From: an uncultured Planctomycetota bacterium
GTDB taxonomy: Bacteria; Planctomycetota; UBA1135; GCA-002686595
DNA: 7,905 nt
Assembly: GCA_903829565.1 (NCBI GenBank)
Contig: CAIKQM010000574.1
Coordinates: 1-7,905, forward strand
Direction of reading: 5' to 3'
Of this stretch, positions 5,923 to 7,905 are shown piece by piece. The notes under the pieces are model-generated. The model was not told the origin of the DNA and made no database searches. It saw only the letters and a program-made list of their open reading frames with translations. The number at the start of each line of letters is the position of its first letter. The first letter of the stretch is position 1. The position numbers and the translations under genes were made by a program.

Positions 5923-7905
5923 ATGCTCCCCCTGTTCCTGAACGCGACGACCGCTTCTCTCTCCGAGGGCGGCCACAAGAGCGAGTTCGACCTCGCCATG
6001 CCCAACCTGGCCGACTCGGCCATTTCCTTCCTCGGCGGCTACACCGGCCACGACTTGCTTATGGGAGGCATCCTGATTTGCCTCCTTGGCATCGTCTTTG
6101 GTCTGGTGGCTTTCAGCCAGCTGAAGAACCTGCCGGTGCACTCCGCCATGCGCGAAGTGTCGGAGCTGATTTACGAAACCTGCAAGACGTACCTGTTCAC
6201 GCAGGTCAAGTTCATCATCATCCTGCAGGTGTTCATCGGCGCCGTCATTTGGGCCTACTTTGGCCTGGTGCTTGGCAAGCCGATCTCCGAGGTGCTGATC
6301 ATCTTGGTGTTCAGCTTGATCGGTATCGCAGGCTCGGTGCTCGTCGCCGCCTTCGGTATCCGCGTCAACACCTTCGCCAACTCGCGCACGGCCTTCGCGG
6401 CACTCGCGGGCAAGCCCTACCCCGTCTACCAAATCCCGCTCAAGGCAGGCATGTCGATCGGCATGTTGCTCATCAGCGTGGAATTGCTGTTGATGCTGAT
6501 GGTGTTGTTGTTCGTGCCGAACGACATCGCCTACAAGTGCTTCCTCGGCTTCGCCATCGGCGAGTCGCTGGGCGCCTCCGCCTTGCGCATCGCGGGCGGC
6601 ATCTTCACCAAGATCGCTGACATCGGCTCCGACTTGATGAAGATCGTCTTCAACATCAAGGAAGACGATGCGCGTAACCCCGGCGTGATCGCCGACTGCA
6701 CCGGCGACAACGCTGGTGACTCGGTGGGCCCGACGGCGGACGGCTTCGAGACCTACGGCGTGACGGGTGTGGCTCTCATCAGCTTCATCCTGCTGGCCGT
6801 GGCGAACCCCGTGATCCAAGTCCAGCTGATCGTGTGGCTCTTCGTCATGCGCGTGCTGATGGTTGTGGCCTCGGCCGTGTCGTACTGGATCAACGAGATC
6901 ATCTCGAAGGCCCGTTACGGCAACTCGAGCCACTTCGACTTCGAGGCCCCGCTGACCTTCTTGGTTTGGCTGACCTCGTTCGTGTCGATCGGCGTGACCT
7001 ACGCCGCCTCGTACCTGCTGATTCCTGAGCTCAACGGTGACACCACCTTGTGGTGGAAGCTCTCGACGATCATCACCTGCGGCACGCTCGCCGGTGCGAT
7101 CATCCCCGAGCTGATCAAGGTCTTCACCTCGCCCAAGTCCGGCCACGTGCTGGAGTGCGTGGAAGCCTCGAAGGAAGGCGGCGCGAGCCTGAACGTGCTG
7201 GCTGGTCTGACCGCCGGTAACTTCAGCGCCTACTGGATGGGCGTGATCCTCGCCATCCTGATGGGTTCGGCCGTGTACTTCTCCCCTAGCCTGTCGTCGA
7301 TCATGCAGTACGAGGCGATCTTCGCCTTCGGTCTGGTGGCCTTCGGCTTCTTGGGTATGGGCCCGGTGACCATCGCCGTCGACTCGTACGGTCCGGTGAC
7401 GGACAACGCGCAGTCGGTGTACGAGTTGTCCCTCATCGAAGAGATGAAGGACGCCAAGGGCTCGATCCAGAAGGAGTTCGGCTTCACGCCCGACTTCGAG
7501 AAGGCCAAGCACTACCTCGAGGAGAACGACGGCGCCGGTAACACCTTCAAGGCTACGGCCAAGCCGGTGTTGATCGGTACCGCGGTGGTCGGCGCGACGA
7601 CGATGATCTTCGCGACGATCATGGCGCTCAAGGGCACCGCCCCGAGCCAAGAGGTGTTCCTCAGCAGCATGTCGCTGCTGAACCCGAACTTCCTCCTGGG
7701 TCTGATCCTCGGCGGCTCGGTGATCTACTGGTTCTCCGGTGCGTCGACCCAAGCAGTCGCCACCGGCGCTTACCGCGCGGTCGAATTCATCAAGGCCAAC
7801 ATCAAGCTCGACAACGGCTCGGGCAAGGCGTCGATCGAGGACTCGAAGAAGGTCGTGGCCATCTGCACGGAGTACGCGCAGAAGGGCATGTTCAACATCT
7901 TCCTC
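5923..7905 (+). CDS. hppA: membrane-bound ion-translocating pyrophosphatase, divergent type; 3' end outside window
   Basis: 661 codons are visible with no stop. Family members have about 650-800 residues, so roughly the last 100 or more are missing. The enzyme hydrolyses pyrophosphate in the cytosol and pumps H+ and/or Na+ across the membrane. Many hydrophobic helices are visible. The core site reads GGIFTKIADIGSDLMKI (225-241), EDDARNP (247-253) and IADCTGDNAGDSVGPTADGFETYG (256-279; key Asp 258, 262, 266, 273). Arg222, Lys230, Asp233 and Asp237 match the metal/PPi-binding and gate residues of plant H+-PPase. SYGPVTDNA (488-496) is the second Asp site. Departures from the common form are one residue missing in DLVGK, DDPRNP changed to DDARNP, and AGMAAD changed to VGPTAD. 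GNTFKATAK (539-547) has Lys543 where K+-independent enzymes have Lys. The ATG at 5923 has a weak GGAG 12 bases upstream. Ion specificity cannot be read safely from sequence. Confidence 0.95.
   Translation, partial: MLPLFLNATTASLSEGGHKSEFDLAMPNLADSAISFLGGYTGHDLLMGGILICLLGIVFGLVAFSQLKNLPVHSAMREVSELIYETCKTYLFTQVKFIIILQVFIGAVIWAYFGLVLGKPISEVLIILVFSLIGIAGSVLVAAFGIRVNTFANSRTAFAALAGKPYPVYQIPLKAGMSIGMLLISVELLLMLMVLLFVPNDIAYKCFLGFAIGESLGASALRIAGGIFTKIADIGSDLMKIVFNIKEDDARNPGVIADCTGDNAGDSVGPTADGFETYGVTGVALISFILLAVANPVIQVQLIVWLFVMRVLMVVASAVSYWINEIISKARYGNSSHFDFEAPLTFLVWLTSFVSIGVTYAASYLLIPELNGDTTLWWKLSTIITCGTLAGAIIPELIKVFTSPKSGHVLECVEASKEGGASLNVLAGLTAGNFSAYWMGVILAILMGSAVYFSPSLSSIMQYEAIFAFGLVAFGFLGMGPVTIAVDSYGPVTDNAQSVYELSLIEEMKDAKGSIQKEFGFTPDFEKAKHYLEENDGAGNTFKATAKPVLIGTAVVGATTMIFATIMALKGTAPSQEVFLSSMSLLNPNFLLGLILGGSVIYWFSGASTQAVATGAYRAVEFIKANIKLDNGSGKASIEDSKKVVAICTEYAQKGMFNIFL

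Noticed and set aside
5881..7752. Open frame of 623 codons on the - strand
   Set aside because: It lies wholly opposite hppA, whose motifs are unmistakable. Its translation is rich in His, Arg, Glu, Asp and Gln, which is typical of the antisense of a GC-rich membrane gene.

Overview
The window is a compact, GC-rich bacterial chromosomal segment with seven protein-coding genes, all on the + strand. Gene 1 is cut at its 5' end and gene 7 at its 3' end. No RNA genes, insertion sequences or CRISPR arrays were seen. The make-up is a secretory TPR protein next to an ExbB and two different ExbD proteins, large single-pass membrane proteins of unknown function with a DUF1080-like lectin fold, and a divergent membrane pyrophosphatase. 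This suggests a Planctomycetota-like or other PVC-type bacterium. That is an inference from gene content and style, not from a marker gene.

Region 1 (1-3112) is an Exb/Tol-type proton-motor locus. It encodes a probably exported TPR protein (1-1037), an ExbB/TolQ-like channel with a Sec signal peptide (1133-1855), a first ExbD/TolR-like protein with a GTG start (2006-2530) and a second, different one (2590-3048). A perfect 14-bp hairpin lies between exbB and the first exbD. A strong rho-independent terminator (3073-3112) closes the unit. The channel Glu/Thr residues and the TM Asp in both ExbDs are kept, so the motor looks functional. It probably couples proton-motive force to a periplasmic or cell-envelope task. 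No TonB is visible.

Region 2 (3113-5830) is a two-gene unit between two terminators. A 332-residue protein with two predicted membrane helices (start at 3183) overlaps by ATGA with a 522-residue protein. The latter has a cytosolic Ala/Pro/Lys-rich tail, one membrane helix, a helical region and a C-terminal DUF1080/LamG-like beta domain. Both carry the same short amphipathic motif, S-[IM]-[RK]-[DE]-x-L-x-A-[NQ]-R-R-x-A, in the parts predicted to be cytosolic. This suggests a shared partner and one membrane complex. It is the most novel-looking observation here.

Region 3 (5831-7905) holds a possible promoter and the first 661 codons of a membrane-bound ion-pumping pyrophosphatase (hppA). Its signature motifs are those of a divergent subfamily, with a Lys at the position linked to K+-independence.
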